From an uncultured Collinsella sp. (lineage in GTDB: Bacteria > Actinomycetota > Coriobacteriia > Coriobacteriales > Coriobacteriaceae), in assembly GCA_900768795.1 (NCBI GenBank), contig CAAGEH010000010.1:42321-106320 (forward strand): a DNA stretch of 64,000 nucleotides, read 5' to 3'. Positions 35,836-43,967 of the stretch are shown here, in pieces; the stretch's first letter is position 1, and every line of letters starts with the position of its first letter. The notes under the pieces were generated by a model. It ran no database searches, had not been told where the DNA came from, and saw only the letters and a program-made list of their open reading frames with translations. The position numbers and the translations under genes are program-made.

Positions 35836-36468
35836 CTAGCTGCGCAGGTATGCAATGGCGATTTGCGTCCGATTCTTGAGTTCGAGTTTGGTCAGGATCG
35901 TGCTGATGTGGTTGCGGACCGTCCCTTCCCCCATATAGGCGGTCGCGGCGATCTCCTTGTTGTCGAGGCCCTGCGCGATAAGCTTGACGACTTCGTATTC
36001 TCTATCGGTGAGCTGGGCGAATGCGTGAGGGCGAGCATCAGGCCGCTCGGCTTTTCCGGTATGGCCGGAAAAGTTGACAGCGTCTATCGCCTTGCCCTCA
36101 AGCACGCGTTTGCCGCTCATCACCTGGGCGAGCGCGGGTCCGATTGTTGCCACGTCGGTCTTGATGAGGTAGCCGCGCGCTCCGAGCTTGAGTGCGCCCA
36201 CGATGTACTCGTCATCGGCGAACGTGGTCAAAAAGACAACGCGCGCATGGGGGTCGAGGCTTAAGATTTCGCGTGCAGCTGAAAGGCCGTCGCGTGCGGG
36301 CATCTGTATGTCGAGCAGTGCGATATCGGGTTTGAGCTCGCGATACAGCCTGACGGCATCGTTGCCGTCTTGTCCGGTGCCGATGATTTCAATATCGGGT
36401 TGTGCTCCGAGAATGATCGAGAGCGAGTCGCAGACGAGTTTGTCGTCGTCGCAAACGATGACGTTCAT
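35836..36468 (-). CDS. NarL/FixJ-family response regulator
   Basis: 210 residues. Receiver domain with acidic pocket CDDDK, phosphorylation site Asp53 in ALLDIQMPARDG, the Thr in FLTTFADD and Lys in LIKTDV. A C-terminal LuxR-type helix-turn-helix follows (LTDREYEVVKLIAQGLDNKEIA, here quoted by its LTDREYEVV start). ATG at 36468 with AAAAAGGAG upstream. It overlaps the kinase gene by four bases, a standard two-gene operon, and is divergent from the ABC transporter it probably controls. Confidence 0.95.
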   Translation of the reverse strand: MNVIVCDDDKLVCDSLSIILGAQPDIEIIGTGQDGNDAVRLYRELKPDIALLDIQMPARDGLSAAREILSLDPHARVVFLTTFADDEYIVGALKLGARGYLIKTDVATIGPALAQVMSGKRVLEGKAIDAVNFSGHTGKAERPDARPHAFAQLTDREYEVVKLIAQGLDNKEIAATAYMGEGTVRNHISTILTKLELKNRTQIAIAYLRS

Positions 36469-37649
36469 GGTGTGCTCCTTTTTGCGCGGGTGTCGGCATC
36501 CTTGGGAATGGTCACGCGAACGTTCCAACCGCCTTTGGCGTTTGGGCCAGCGCAAAACGTGCCTCCCAGCTCTTCGGTGCGTTCGCGCATGGATCCGAGC
36601 CCCATGCCCTCGCGTGCATCTCTGCACTCGTTGACGGGCGCGGTGCCCATGCTTGCGCTTTGGTCTGTCTGTTGAGTGCCGTTGTCGGTGATGCTGAGCA
36701 GGTAGAATGCGGGATGTTCCATGCATCGCACGCGTGCTTGCGTTGCATCGCTGTGCCTGATCGTATTCGAAATCGCTTCGCGCAGGACGCTCAGAAAGCA
36801 GGTGCAGATATTCGCGGGCGCCTGCTCAACGCATGTATCGATCTCTATTGCGAGGGGAGTCGCGGACGCTACCTCATCTGCGACCTTGCGCATCTGCGCT
36901 CCGAGATCGATTGAGTCGTCGCGTAGGGCGTGGACGCTCTTCCGCACGGTGTTGAGTGCATCGTCGATTGTCCGTTTGATATCGGCGAAGTCCGCCGATA
37001 CACCCGGTTGCTCGGCATGGACTATGCGCAGCGCCTCCGCCTGAAGAGAAGCTCGTGTGAGCTGATGCCCCACGTTATCGTGGATCTCGCGAGCGATGCG
37101 CGCGCGTTCGGCGAGCGTGGCGAGCTCAATCTCATACCCTTGGCGATCGATGAGGTCGCTGTTTTTCGCACTGAGAGCAAGAGCGCGTTCTTGCAGGTCA
37201 TCGCGCATATGATTGTTGCGGATGCGCTCGTGCTCAACTTGAGAGGTGCGTGCCGAGAGCAGCATCGCCGCAAGCGAGAAGATAAGAATAAGCAGAACGT
37301 TCTGCGTACTGATCGCGCCCGTGCGCATGTGTACGAAAAGCGCCGCAACAAAAGGGGCGCCGCAGCAGATGAGCGGCCATACGTGCTTGCGCGAGCACGT
37401 GCGCGCGATGTCGTAGAGCGCAAGGGGCGTGAACGGGGCAAGCGGTGCGATAAACATGGACGCCACCACATAGGAACACGATGCCGCTTCCGAAGCGCGG
37501 CGCGTTTTCGCGCTTCGCGGTGCCTCGGCAAGCGCGCTTATCGTTACCGCGAGACAGAGCGAGGCGACGAGGCTTGCGTCGATTTCGAGAAACGATGCAG
37601 CGGTAAGGCAGCACGCAAGCACGATCGATTTGTCGAATAACCTGTTCAT
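36465..37649 (-). CDS. DesK/LiaS-type sensor histidine kinase
   Basis: 394 residues. About five hydrophobic segments in residues 1-145 form a membrane sensor without a large external domain. A coiled linker is followed by the HisKA_3 box ERARIAREIHDNVGHQL (His ~189) and an HATPase with VLREAISNTIRHSDA and GMGLGSMRERTEELGG. Such kinases sense membrane state or membrane-active compounds. ATG at 37649 has only a weak upstream site (AATGG); the longer open frame to 37766 would include the divergent promoter region and is rejected. Confidence 0.93.
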   Translation of the reverse strand: MNRLFDKSIVLACCLTAASFLEIDASLVASLCLAVTISALAEAPRSAKTRRASEAASCSYVVASMFIAPLAPFTPLALYDIARTCSRKHVWPLICCGAPFVAALFVHMRTGAISTQNVLLILIFSLAAMLLSARTSQVEHERIRNNHMRDDLQERALALSAKNSDLIDRQGYEIELATLAERARIAREIHDNVGHQLTRASLQAEALRIVHAEQPGVSADFADIKRTIDDALNTVRKSVHALRDDSIDLGAQMRKVADEVASATPLAIEIDTCVEQAPANICTCFLSVLREAISNTIRHSDATQARVRCMEHPAFYLLSITDNGTQQTDQSASMGTAPVNECRDAREGMGLGSMRERTEELGGTFCAGPNAKGGWNVRVTIPKDADTRAKRSTP

Positions 37650-37700
37650 GGGACCATTGTACGGCCTTGCTCGCTTTCCCGACTTCAGGCTGTTCACGTG

Positions 37701-37714
37701 GTGACAAAAGTCAC
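37701..37714. promoter_or_regulatory. GTGAC-N4-GTCAC palindrome between the two-component and ABC operons
   Basis: A perfect 5-bp inverted repeat with an AAAA spacer sits in the 131-bp gap between the divergent histidine kinase and ABC transporter genes. Its place fits a binding site for the NarL-type regulator encoded next door. No clear -35/-10 pair could be assigned on either side. Confidence 0.45.
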
Positions 37715-37780
37715 TGGGCAGATGCGTCCTGTCTTCGTAATCTAACGTCATCAAGTGGATTTCCATTTTTTGGAGGCAAC

Positions 37781-38719
37781 ATGGACGAGATCGTTTCGGT
37801 CAAGAACCTTGTTAAGCGCTATGGTGACCTCTTGGCGCTCGACCACCTCAACTTGCATATCGCTCAGGGTGAGATATTCGGCCTGCTCGGTCCCAACGGT
37901 TCGGGTAAAACCACCGCTATCAACTGCATATTGCAGCTGCTTACCTATGACAAGGGCAAAATCGAACTGTTCGGCGAGCCGATGGGCCCTACCCGTTACG
38001 ACATCAAGCGCCGCATCGGCGTGGTGCCGCAACAGGTGGCCGTGTTCGATGAGCTCACGGTTCGCGAGAACATCGATTATTTCTGCAGCCTTTACATAAA
38101 TGACCGGGCACGTCGTCGCGCGCTTGTCGATGAGGCTATCGACTTCGTCGGCCTTGCCGATTTCACCAAGTTCCGCCCCAAAAAGCTGTCGGGCGGTCTT
38201 GCGCGCAGACTCAATATTGCTTGCGGTATCGCCCATAAGCCCGAGTTGATTTTCTTCGATGAGCCGACGGTCGCTGTCGACCCGCAGAGCCGCAATGCCA
38301 TCCTCGACGGGATCTGCCGTCTGCGCGATGAGGGCGCAACGGTGGTCTATACGAGCCACTACATGGAAGAGGTCGAGCAGATTTGCAGCCGCATCATGAT
38401 CATGGACGACGGTCGAACGCTTGCCGAAGGAACAAAAGACGAGCTCAAACGCATGATTAGCATGGGAGAGCGTGTGACCGTCGAAGTCGATACGGCAAGC
38501 GACGACGTGCTTCGCCGTTTGCGTGCGCTCCAACACGTGCTCACCGTGGACGTCGAGGCGGGGGAGCTGGTCTGCACATGCGAGGCGAGTCCCCATAACC
38601 TTACCGATATTTTGGATGTGCTGCGCTGTGCCGACGTTGCACTCGGGCGCGTTTGGTCGGAGCCGCCGACGCTTAACGATGTGTTCCTCGAGATCACGGG
38701 CCGCAAGCTCAGGGACTAG
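37781..38719 (+). CDS. ABC-2-type transporter ATP-binding protein
   Basis: 312 residues. Walker A GPNGSGKTTAINC (about 39-51), Q-loop VVPQQ, signature LSGGLARRLNIA (a slightly altered LSGGQ), Walker B LIFFDEPTVAVD, switch His in VYTSHYMEE. The C-terminal ~90 residues are the regulatory extension usual in drug and linearmycin-type exporters. ATG at 37781 after TGGAGG. It is the first of three genes with two permeases and faces a DesK-type two-component system, the layout of LnrJK-LnrLMN and similar lipid or antibiotic resistance modules. Confidence 0.94.
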   Translation: MDEIVSVKNLVKRYGDLLALDHLNLHIAQGEIFGLLGPNGSGKTTAINCILQLLTYDKGKIELFGEPMGPTRYDIKRRIGVVPQQVAVFDELTVRENIDYFCSLYINDRARRRALVDEAIDFVGLADFTKFRPKKLSGGLARRLNIACGIAHKPELIFFDEPTVAVDPQSRNAILDGICRLRDEGATVVYTSHYMEEVEQICSRIMIMDDGRTLAEGTKDELKRMISMGERVTVEVDTASDDVLRRLRALQHVLTVDVEAGELVCTCEASPHNLTDILDVLRCADVALGRVWSEPPTLNDVFLEITGRKLRD

Positions 38720-39916
38720 GTGATCGACGTGCTCAACACTATCGTTATCACGCTCAAGTCCGTTTTGCGGCGGCCGAGCACGTGGATTTGGGGCGCGATC
38801 TTTCCGGTCGCCCTCGCCACCATGTTCATGTTCATGTTTGCCAATTTGAGCTCCGACGGCCAGATCGATCCCGTTCCCGTCGCGGTTGTCGCCGACAGGA
38901 ACTGGGATGCCTCGTCGTTTAAGGACGTAACGGCTGCGCTTTCCAAGCAAGGGGACAACCGTTTGCTCAAGATCGAGAGATGCAAGAGCCTGGGCGGAGC
39001 GCGCCGTGCGCTCAAGGCGGGCAAGGTTTCGGGCATTTATACGGTGAATGCCGATGGCGCCCCTAAGCTGATTTTGCTTTCGAATTATGATTCCTCACGA
39101 GCGAGCTCGGTGCTCACCGACCGAAGCATTCTCGAGACGGTGGCGAGCTCTTATACGCAAAACTTCGCCCTTGTCGCGTCGATTGCCCGGAGCGACCCCT
39201 CGGCGCTCGCAGATCCCGCCGCTGTTTCGCGCGCTCTCTCCCTCGAAGGTAAAACCGAGCGTGTGAGCCTTACGCGTGCGACGCCCGACAGTACGGTTAT
39301 CTACTACTACGCGCTGTTCGGTCTCGTAGCGCTTATGTCTGCAGAGTTTGCTGCCTTTAGCCTGGTTGATTTACAGCCGAATCTATCGGCACTGGGCGCC
39401 CGTCGTTGTGTTGGAGGTCTCTCTAAAAACAGCGCGCTTGTGGGTATTTTTATCGGTTGCTGGCTTGTATCCAGCGCATCGATGGCGATCGCTATCGGGT
39501 ACGTGCGCCTGGTCGTTGGCGTTGATTTTGGCGGACGCGAGGGATTGTGCCTTGCGGGCGGCGCAATCGCATCGCTGGCTGCGACGGGTCTCGGGCTTTT
39601 TGTGGGCGCGCTCCCCATCAAGGGCGGAAAGTCTGCACGTTCGGGCATTCTCACCGGTTTTGCCACGACCGCCTCGCTATTTGCCGGTCTGTATGGAGAG
39701 CCTGCCATGGCGCTTGCCGAGGACGTCGCCCGCGCCTGTCCTGCCGAGCCCTGGTTCAATCCTGCCAAGCTCGTCTGCGACATGTTCAATCGCCTCTATT
39801 TCTTTGAAGATCTGGGGCCGTTTCTTGTTCGTGCCGGAGCGCTTGCTCTTATGGCGTCGGTGTTTGTTGTCGCCGCCGTGTTGATTTTTGGAAGGAGCCG
39901 CTATGAGCACCTTTAA
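38720..39916 (+). CDS. ABC-2 family permease
   Basis: 398 residues. An N-terminal membrane helix (IWGAIFPVALATMFMFMFAN), a ~170-residue external domain and a cluster of five helices from about residue 195. This is the ABC-2 (YhgE/Pip-like or LnrM-like) exporter layout. The GTG start directly abuts the ATPase stop. It overlaps the next permease by 14 bases. Confidence 0.88.
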   Translation: MIDVLNTIVITLKSVLRRPSTWIWGAIFPVALATMFMFMFANLSSDGQIDPVPVAVVADRNWDASSFKDVTAALSKQGDNRLLKIERCKSLGGARRALKAGKVSGIYTVNADGAPKLILLSNYDSSRASSVLTDRSILETVASSYTQNFALVASIARSDPSALADPAAVSRALSLEGKTERVSLTRATPDSTVIYYYALFGLVALMSAEFAAFSLVDLQPNLSALGARRCVGGLSKNSALVGIFIGCWLVSSASMAIAIGYVRLVVGVDFGGREGLCLAGGAIASLAATGLGLFVGALPIKGGKSARSGILTGFATTASLFAGLYGEPAMALAEDVARACPAEPWFNPAKLVCDMFNRLYFFEDLGPFLVRAGALALMASVFVVAAVLIFGRSRYEHL

Positions 39917-41096
39917 GACCGCGCTTCGTATGGCACTTGCTCATCCGATCTACCTGCTCATCTATACGGTTTTCATTTCGCTGATGGGTGTTTTTATCGC
40001 TGCTTCGGTTAGTTGGAACTCGGGTCAGCTCACCGAATACAAGCCCTACGACGCGAAGGTGATCGTGGTAGACCGCGACGATAGCGAACTTTCTCGCGCT
40101 CTGACCAAACATATGGGAACGAGGTTCAAGATTGTCAAGGGCGTGCCCGATAGCAGGTACGAGCTTTCTTCCGCGCTCGCAAAGAGCAATTCCGCAGAGG
40201 GGAGTGCCGACTGCGTGTTCTTTGTTCCCAAGGGGTTTGGCGCCAATCTCGCCAAGGCGGCGCGTGCGGGCAAAAAGCTTCCCAAGCTCAAAGTCGTGTA
40301 CGGTGCCGGCACTATGGCGGCGGCGCTGTCTTCTGCCGAAGCCTCGCGTTGGATATCTTTGGCTGCTTCTACGGCGGCGCTCAAGCCCGCGGCATCGAAT
40401 GCGGACGTCGCCAATACCGCGGAGCATGCTGCGGCAAAACGTGCCAAGATCAAGGTCGAGCAGGTCGAGGTCGACTCCACATCCGCCGCAACGCTGGAGA
40501 CGTACTTCAATTTCAGCGCGTACGCGATCATCTCCTCTGTAATCGTTTCGGTCGGTCTGGTGTTTTCTGGCATGAACGAACCGGAGCGCGTGCGCCGCAT
40601 GGAAGCCGCCCCTCTTTCCGAGCGTCAACGGTCGACGTGCGTGTTTGCGGCGGCATCGGTGCTTACCGTTTGCATATGGTTCGTTTCGAGCGCGGTGGGT
40701 GTCGTGGGGTTTGCACCCGCTGTGGCAGAGATCGGTGCCGGGCGTGTAGCTGTAGCGCTGTTGTCGACATTCGTTCTGGCGCTCACGCCTCTTGCCGCCG
40801 GCTTCGTGCTGTCCAATTTGGGTGCACGCGAGGAGCTGCTGAACGGCGCGGGAAATCTGTTGGGCATGCTCATGACGTTTTTGGGCGGTGCCTGGATGCC
40901 GCTTTCGATCATGAGCGAGGGCGTTCGCACAGCGGCTCATTTTGTGCCGACATATTGGGTGAACGATGCGGTGTCCCGGGCGCTTTCGTCCGAGCTCACG
41001 TCCGGGGTGCTCAATATCATCGCGTGCGATTTGGGCGTTGCGGCGCTGTTTGCGCTGGCGCTGTCTGCGGTCGGTTTTGCGATTTCGCGTCGATAG
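39903..41096 (+). CDS. ABC-2 family permease, second subunit
   Basis: 397 residues with the same layout as its neighbour: one helix at ~13-35, a long external domain with an Ala/Lys-rich region, then helices from about 205 on. The EPERVRRMEAAPLSERQRSTC segment lies in the first cytoplasmic loop after the external domain, as in LnrN-type permeases. The ATG at 39903 follows GGAAGGA. The two permeases probably form a heterodimer. Confidence 0.88.
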   Translation: MSTFKTALRMALAHPIYLLIYTVFISLMGVFIAASVSWNSGQLTEYKPYDAKVIVVDRDDSELSRALTKHMGTRFKIVKGVPDSRYELSSALAKSNSAEGSADCVFFVPKGFGANLAKAARAGKKLPKLKVVYGAGTMAAALSSAEASRWISLAASTAALKPAASNADVANTAEHAAAKRAKIKVEQVEVDSTSAATLETYFNFSAYAIISSVIVSVGLVFSGMNEPERVRRMEAAPLSERQRSTCVFAAASVLTVCIWFVSSAVGVVGFAPAVAEIGAGRVAVALLSTFVLALTPLAAGFVLSNLGAREELLNGAGNLLGMLMTFLGGAWMPLSIMSEGVRTAAHFVPTYWVNDAVSRALSSELTSGVLNIIACDLGVAALFALALSAVGFAISRR

Positions 41097-41182
41097 GTCC
41101 CTCTGATTGGGGCGTTTGTGCACCGAAACCTCACGTATAAGCATCGAATCGGGACCAAATCGTAGAAAAATAAACTTTGAGG

Positions 41183-41210
41183 TTGACGCGCCCGTTGAGT
41201 TCGATATACT
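41183..41210 (+). promoter_or_regulatory. Promoter of the tRNA-Phe gene
   Basis: TTGACG (41183-41188), 16 bp, then TATACT (41205-41210): one mismatch in each box. A small hairpin GCCTTG-AAA-CAAGGC at 41217-41231 lies between this promoter and the tRNA 5' end. Confidence 0.75.
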
Positions 41211-41240
41211 AATCAAGCCTTGAAACAAGGCACATATCTT

Positions 41241-41313
41241 GGCTGGGTAGCTCAGTTGGTAGAGCAGGGGACTGAAAATCCCCGTGTCAGGGGTTCGATT
41301 CCCTTCCCCGCCA
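41241..41313 (+). tRNA. tRNA-Phe (GAA)
   Basis: A 73-nt cloverleaf: acceptor GGCTGGG against CCCCGCC (one T-C mismatch at pair 4-69), D-arm with TAGCTCAGTTGGTAGAGCA, anticodon stem GGGGA/TCCCC with loop CTGAAAA giving anticodon GAA, and T-arm loop TTCGATT. The discriminator is A; only CC, not CCA, follows in the DNA, so the 3' end is finished enzymatically. Its ACCA end is compatible with the pheST T-box in this window. Confidence 0.96.
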
Positions 41314-41326
41314 CCTTGATGAGAAC

Positions 41327-41355
41327 AGCCCCCGGCAACGGGGGCTTTTCTTTTA
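41327..41355 (+). terminator. Terminator of the tRNA-Phe gene
   Basis: AGCCCCCG, loop GCAA, CGGGGGCT, then TTTCTTTT. Confidence 0.93.
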
Positions 41356-41388
41356 CCTGCTCTCCTCATCTTCCTCTCATCCCCCATC

Positions 41389-41520
41389 CTCCCCACCGTT
41401 TCCCTGACTTTCTAAGTTCGAGGTTTCTTGGATCGTATTAAAACCGCAGGTAGATGCATGTGAGTTTTTACAAGTACGAAAAACAATCTTAATAAGTCAG
41501 GGAAACGGTGGGGAGGGAGT
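41389..41520. repeat. Inverted-repeat element, copy 2 (MITE- or REP-like)
   Basis: The left arm at 41389-41420 (CCCCACCGTTTCCCTGACTT inside) and the right arm at 41489-41519 are nearly perfect reverse complements over about 30 bp (differing at about two positions), with a ~68-bp AT-rich centre. The arms match those of the 17861-17973 copy. The arm pairs flank no ORF. Directly after the right arm begins a degraded PHP-domain gene fragment. Confidence 0.78.
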
Positions 41521-41734
41521 TGATAAGGCGGTCGGCAAGGCAGCTGACGATTTATTGCAGGCCGCATGCTCAATCTTTTACAAACGCGTCGCTGTAGAGC
41601 TCGCCCATATGTACGGGCTCATGTGCACGGGCGGGAGCGATTACCACGGCTGCTACGGTGCGCCTTCGAGGGTCGGCGAGCGCTGTATTTCCGCCGGTTT
41701 TACGAAGCGCGCGGCATGTGCAAGACGCACGTAA
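41516..41734 (+). pseudogene. Remnant of a PHP-domain phosphoesterase gene (3' part)
   Basis: One frame from 41516 to a TAA at 41732-41734 reads ...VELAHMYGLMCTGGSDYHG followed by CYGAPSRVGERCISAGF. This matches the intact PHP protein encoded at 47964-48896 (KLAHKYGLMVTGGSDYHG, then KYGAAQSVGTRFVTPEE) over about 35 residues, and then diverges. No start codon or 5' half exists: the match begins just after the inverted-repeat element. It is a decayed paralogue or the end of a gene cut by a rearrangement. The 180 bp after it hold nothing recognisable except the next gene's upstream region. Confidence 0.72.
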
Positions 41735-41915
41735 AGCTCACGATGCCCGTATAGCTCGGGTTGTAGCGCAGACACAAACGTTTGCAGCACATATACAAAC
41801 ACGTGTTCGTATTTTGGTCGGTGCCTTCTCCTTCTTGCACACCTTTTGAGCAGGTATACTCAAAGTGATTTGAAGCTACCAAGCGGTGTATGCCGTTGCG
41901 AATAAGGGGGCCCAG

Positions 41916-42974
41916 ATGGATAGGATCAAGGGCGTCAATCTTTCGGGTTGGTTTATTCCCGAGCCATGGGTAACGCCGTCGCTCTTTACGGCGACGGGTG
42001 CGTCCGACGCGGACGAGCTGCTCGATGCGCTCGGGCCGATAAAATACGTCGAGCGCATGCGTCATCACCTCGAGACCTTTGCGAGCGAGGACGATTTTCG
42101 CCGTATGTCAAACGTAGGCCTCAATGCCGTTCGCCTGCCCGTTCCCTGGTATTGGTTCGGCGTTCAGGACGAGGACAGCGTCCATTTTCCCGTGGTCGAC
42201 TACATCGATCGAGCGATGGAGTGGACGGTAAAGTACGATCTTAAGGTGCTGCTCGATTTAGCCACGGTTCCGGGTGGTCAGGGCGATGCCAACGAGCAGT
42301 CGACCTCTGATTTCACTGCTGAGTGGCATTCCTCTAACAGCGGAAGGGCGACTGCGCTGGGCGCGCTTACCAGCCTTGCTAAGCGTTATGGCCATGCCGA
42401 GAACCTTCTCGGCATCGAGCTGCTCGACTCACCGCAGATGCGCGTGCGTCGTGGCCTTATCAATACGACCGAGGGCATTCCCGGACACTACCTGCGCAAT
42501 TTCTATCGCGATGCATACGATACGATTCGTCCGCTTTTGGACGACGACAAGCTTATCGTGTTTTCGTCTTCGGGCTATCCAGACCAGTGGAAGCACTTCA
42601 TGAGCTCGGCGAAGTACAAAAACGTCGTCATGGATGTGCATCTGTACCACTATAAGGACCAGCTCGCGCAAGATATCACCAGCCCGTTGGGGCTGACGTC
42701 TGCCATCGCACGCAACAAATCCGTCATCAAAGAGGCGCGTGCCGCCGGTTTCCCCGTTATCGTGGGCGAGTGGTCCGGTGCGGCCGTGTTCGCCAATTCG
42801 TCTATCACGCCCGAGGGTCGCTCGGCTTACGAGCGCGTTTTCGTTGCGAACCAGCTCGCCTCGTTTGAGCCTGCGCTCGGTTGGTTCTTCCAGACATGGA
42901 AGACCGAGAAGCGCATCCCCTCGTGGGACGCGCGCGTCACGCTCGCCACGCTCGAGAGGGCGATGATCGACTAG
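41916..42974 (+). CDS. Glycoside hydrolase family 5-like protein, probably catalytically altered
   Basis: 352 residues with the fold and landmarks of GH5 exo-beta-1,3-glucanase-like proteins: GVNLSGWFIPEPWVTPSLF at the start, NAVRLPVPWYWFG, LKVLLDLATVPGGQ, VVMDVHLYHYKD, and the nucleophile strand PVIVGEWSGA (Glu285). The acid/base position, normally in an N-E-P motif, reads LLDSPQ here (Asp171-Ser172-Pro173), so the catalytic Glu is missing. No signal peptide, so cytoplasmic. It may be a binding protein, use another residue, or act on a different substrate. ATG at 41916 after AAGGGGG. The rsmI ATG follows its stop directly. Confidence 0.85.
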   Translation: MDRIKGVNLSGWFIPEPWVTPSLFTATGASDADELLDALGPIKYVERMRHHLETFASEDDFRRMSNVGLNAVRLPVPWYWFGVQDEDSVHFPVVDYIDRAMEWTVKYDLKVLLDLATVPGGQGDANEQSTSDFTAEWHSSNSGRATALGALTSLAKRYGHAENLLGIELLDSPQMRVRRGLINTTEGIPGHYLRNFYRDAYDTIRPLLDDDKLIVFSSSGYPDQWKHFMSSAKYKNVVMDVHLYHYKDQLAQDITSPLGLTSAIARNKSVIKEARAAGFPVIVGEWSGAAVFANSSITPEGRSAYERVFVANQLASFEPALGWFFQTWKTEKRIPSWDARVTLATLERAMID

Positions 42975-43880
42975 ATGGCGAGTAGGGCAGACAATTCCAA
43001 TACGGGCACGCTTTATATGGTGGGGACGCCTATCGGCAACCTCAACGATATGAGCCCGCGCGTCGCCGAGGCGTTTACGTCAGCCGATGCGATTTGCTGC
43101 GAAGATACGCGCATCACGTCCAAGCTGCTTACACATCTGGGGATTTCGCGGCCGCTCATCCGCTGCGACGAGAACGTCATCGCCCAGCGCGCGCCCGAGC
43201 TCGTCGATCGCCTGCTTGCGGGCGAGACCTTGGCATTTGCCTCTGATGCGGGTATGCCGAGCGTGTCGGATCCGGGTCAGGTGCTTGTCGATGCCGCGCG
43301 CGATGCTGGCGTCGATGTGCAGGTGATTCCCGGGCCGTCTGCCTGCGTGGCGGCGCTTGTCGCGAGCGGCATTCCCTGCGATCATTTCTTTTTCGAGGGT
43401 TTCATCGGACGCAAACATGGGGAGCGCGTACGCAGGCTTCGCGAGCTTGCTGCCGTCCCCGCCGCGCTCATTCTCTACGAGTCGCCGCATCGCGCGGTCG
43501 CTACGCTCGAGGCGATAGCCGAGGTGTTTCCCACCCGGCGTGTGGCGCTGTGCCGCGAACTGACCAAGCTTCACGAGGAAGTCGTGCGCGGCATGGCCCC
43601 CGAGTTGCTCGATTGCATGCGCGAACGCGGAGAGATACGCGGTGAGATCGCAATCGTGATCGCCCCGCCCGCACCTGAGGAGCTCGCGCGGTTAGCCTTC
43701 GCCCTGTCGCAAGATTCCGAGCGCGATCCCGAGCAGGCGCTTGCCGAGGATATTGCCCAGGCGCTTGACGCCGGCGAGCCCGCTTCCGCTATCGCAAAGT
43801 GCCTTTCGCAGAAATACTCGCTCAAGAAACGCGCCGTCTATGAGCGCGTGTTGACTATGCAGGACGAGCGCTCGTCCTAG
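42975..43880 (+). CDS. rsmI: 16S rRNA (cytidine1402-2'-O)-methyltransferase
   Basis: 301 residues, tetrapyrrole-methylase fold. It methylates the 2'-OH of C1402 in the 30S P site. Diagnostic blocks: TLYMVGTPIGNLNDMSPR, CEDTRITSKLLTHLGI, ASDAGMPSVSDPG, VIPGPSACVAALVASG, FFFEGFIGRK and ILYESPHR. The ATG comes directly after the stop of the GH5-like gene, so they are co-transcribed. Confidence 0.96.
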   Translation: MASRADNSNTGTLYMVGTPIGNLNDMSPRVAEAFTSADAICCEDTRITSKLLTHLGISRPLIRCDENVIAQRAPELVDRLLAGETLAFASDAGMPSVSDPGQVLVDAARDAGVDVQVIPGPSACVAALVASGIPCDHFFFEGFIGRKHGERVRRLRELAAVPAALILYESPHRAVATLEAIAEVFPTRRVALCRELTKLHEEVVRGMAPELLDCMRERGEIRGEIAIVIAPPAPEELARLAFALSQDSERDPEQALAEDIAQALDAGEPASAIAKCLSQKYSLKKRAVYERVLTMQDERSS

Positions 43881-43967
43881 TCATCGCACGTTTCGCGCGG
43901 TAAAATCAACCTCTGTCAGCGCGGTCGTCATAAGGCCGCAGCCATAAGACATAGAAAGGGTCCTTCG

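Noticed and set aside
37650..37780. N-terminal extension of the histidine kinase to 37766
   Set aside because: It would cover the whole divergent promoter region and adds a hydrophilic segment without family support.
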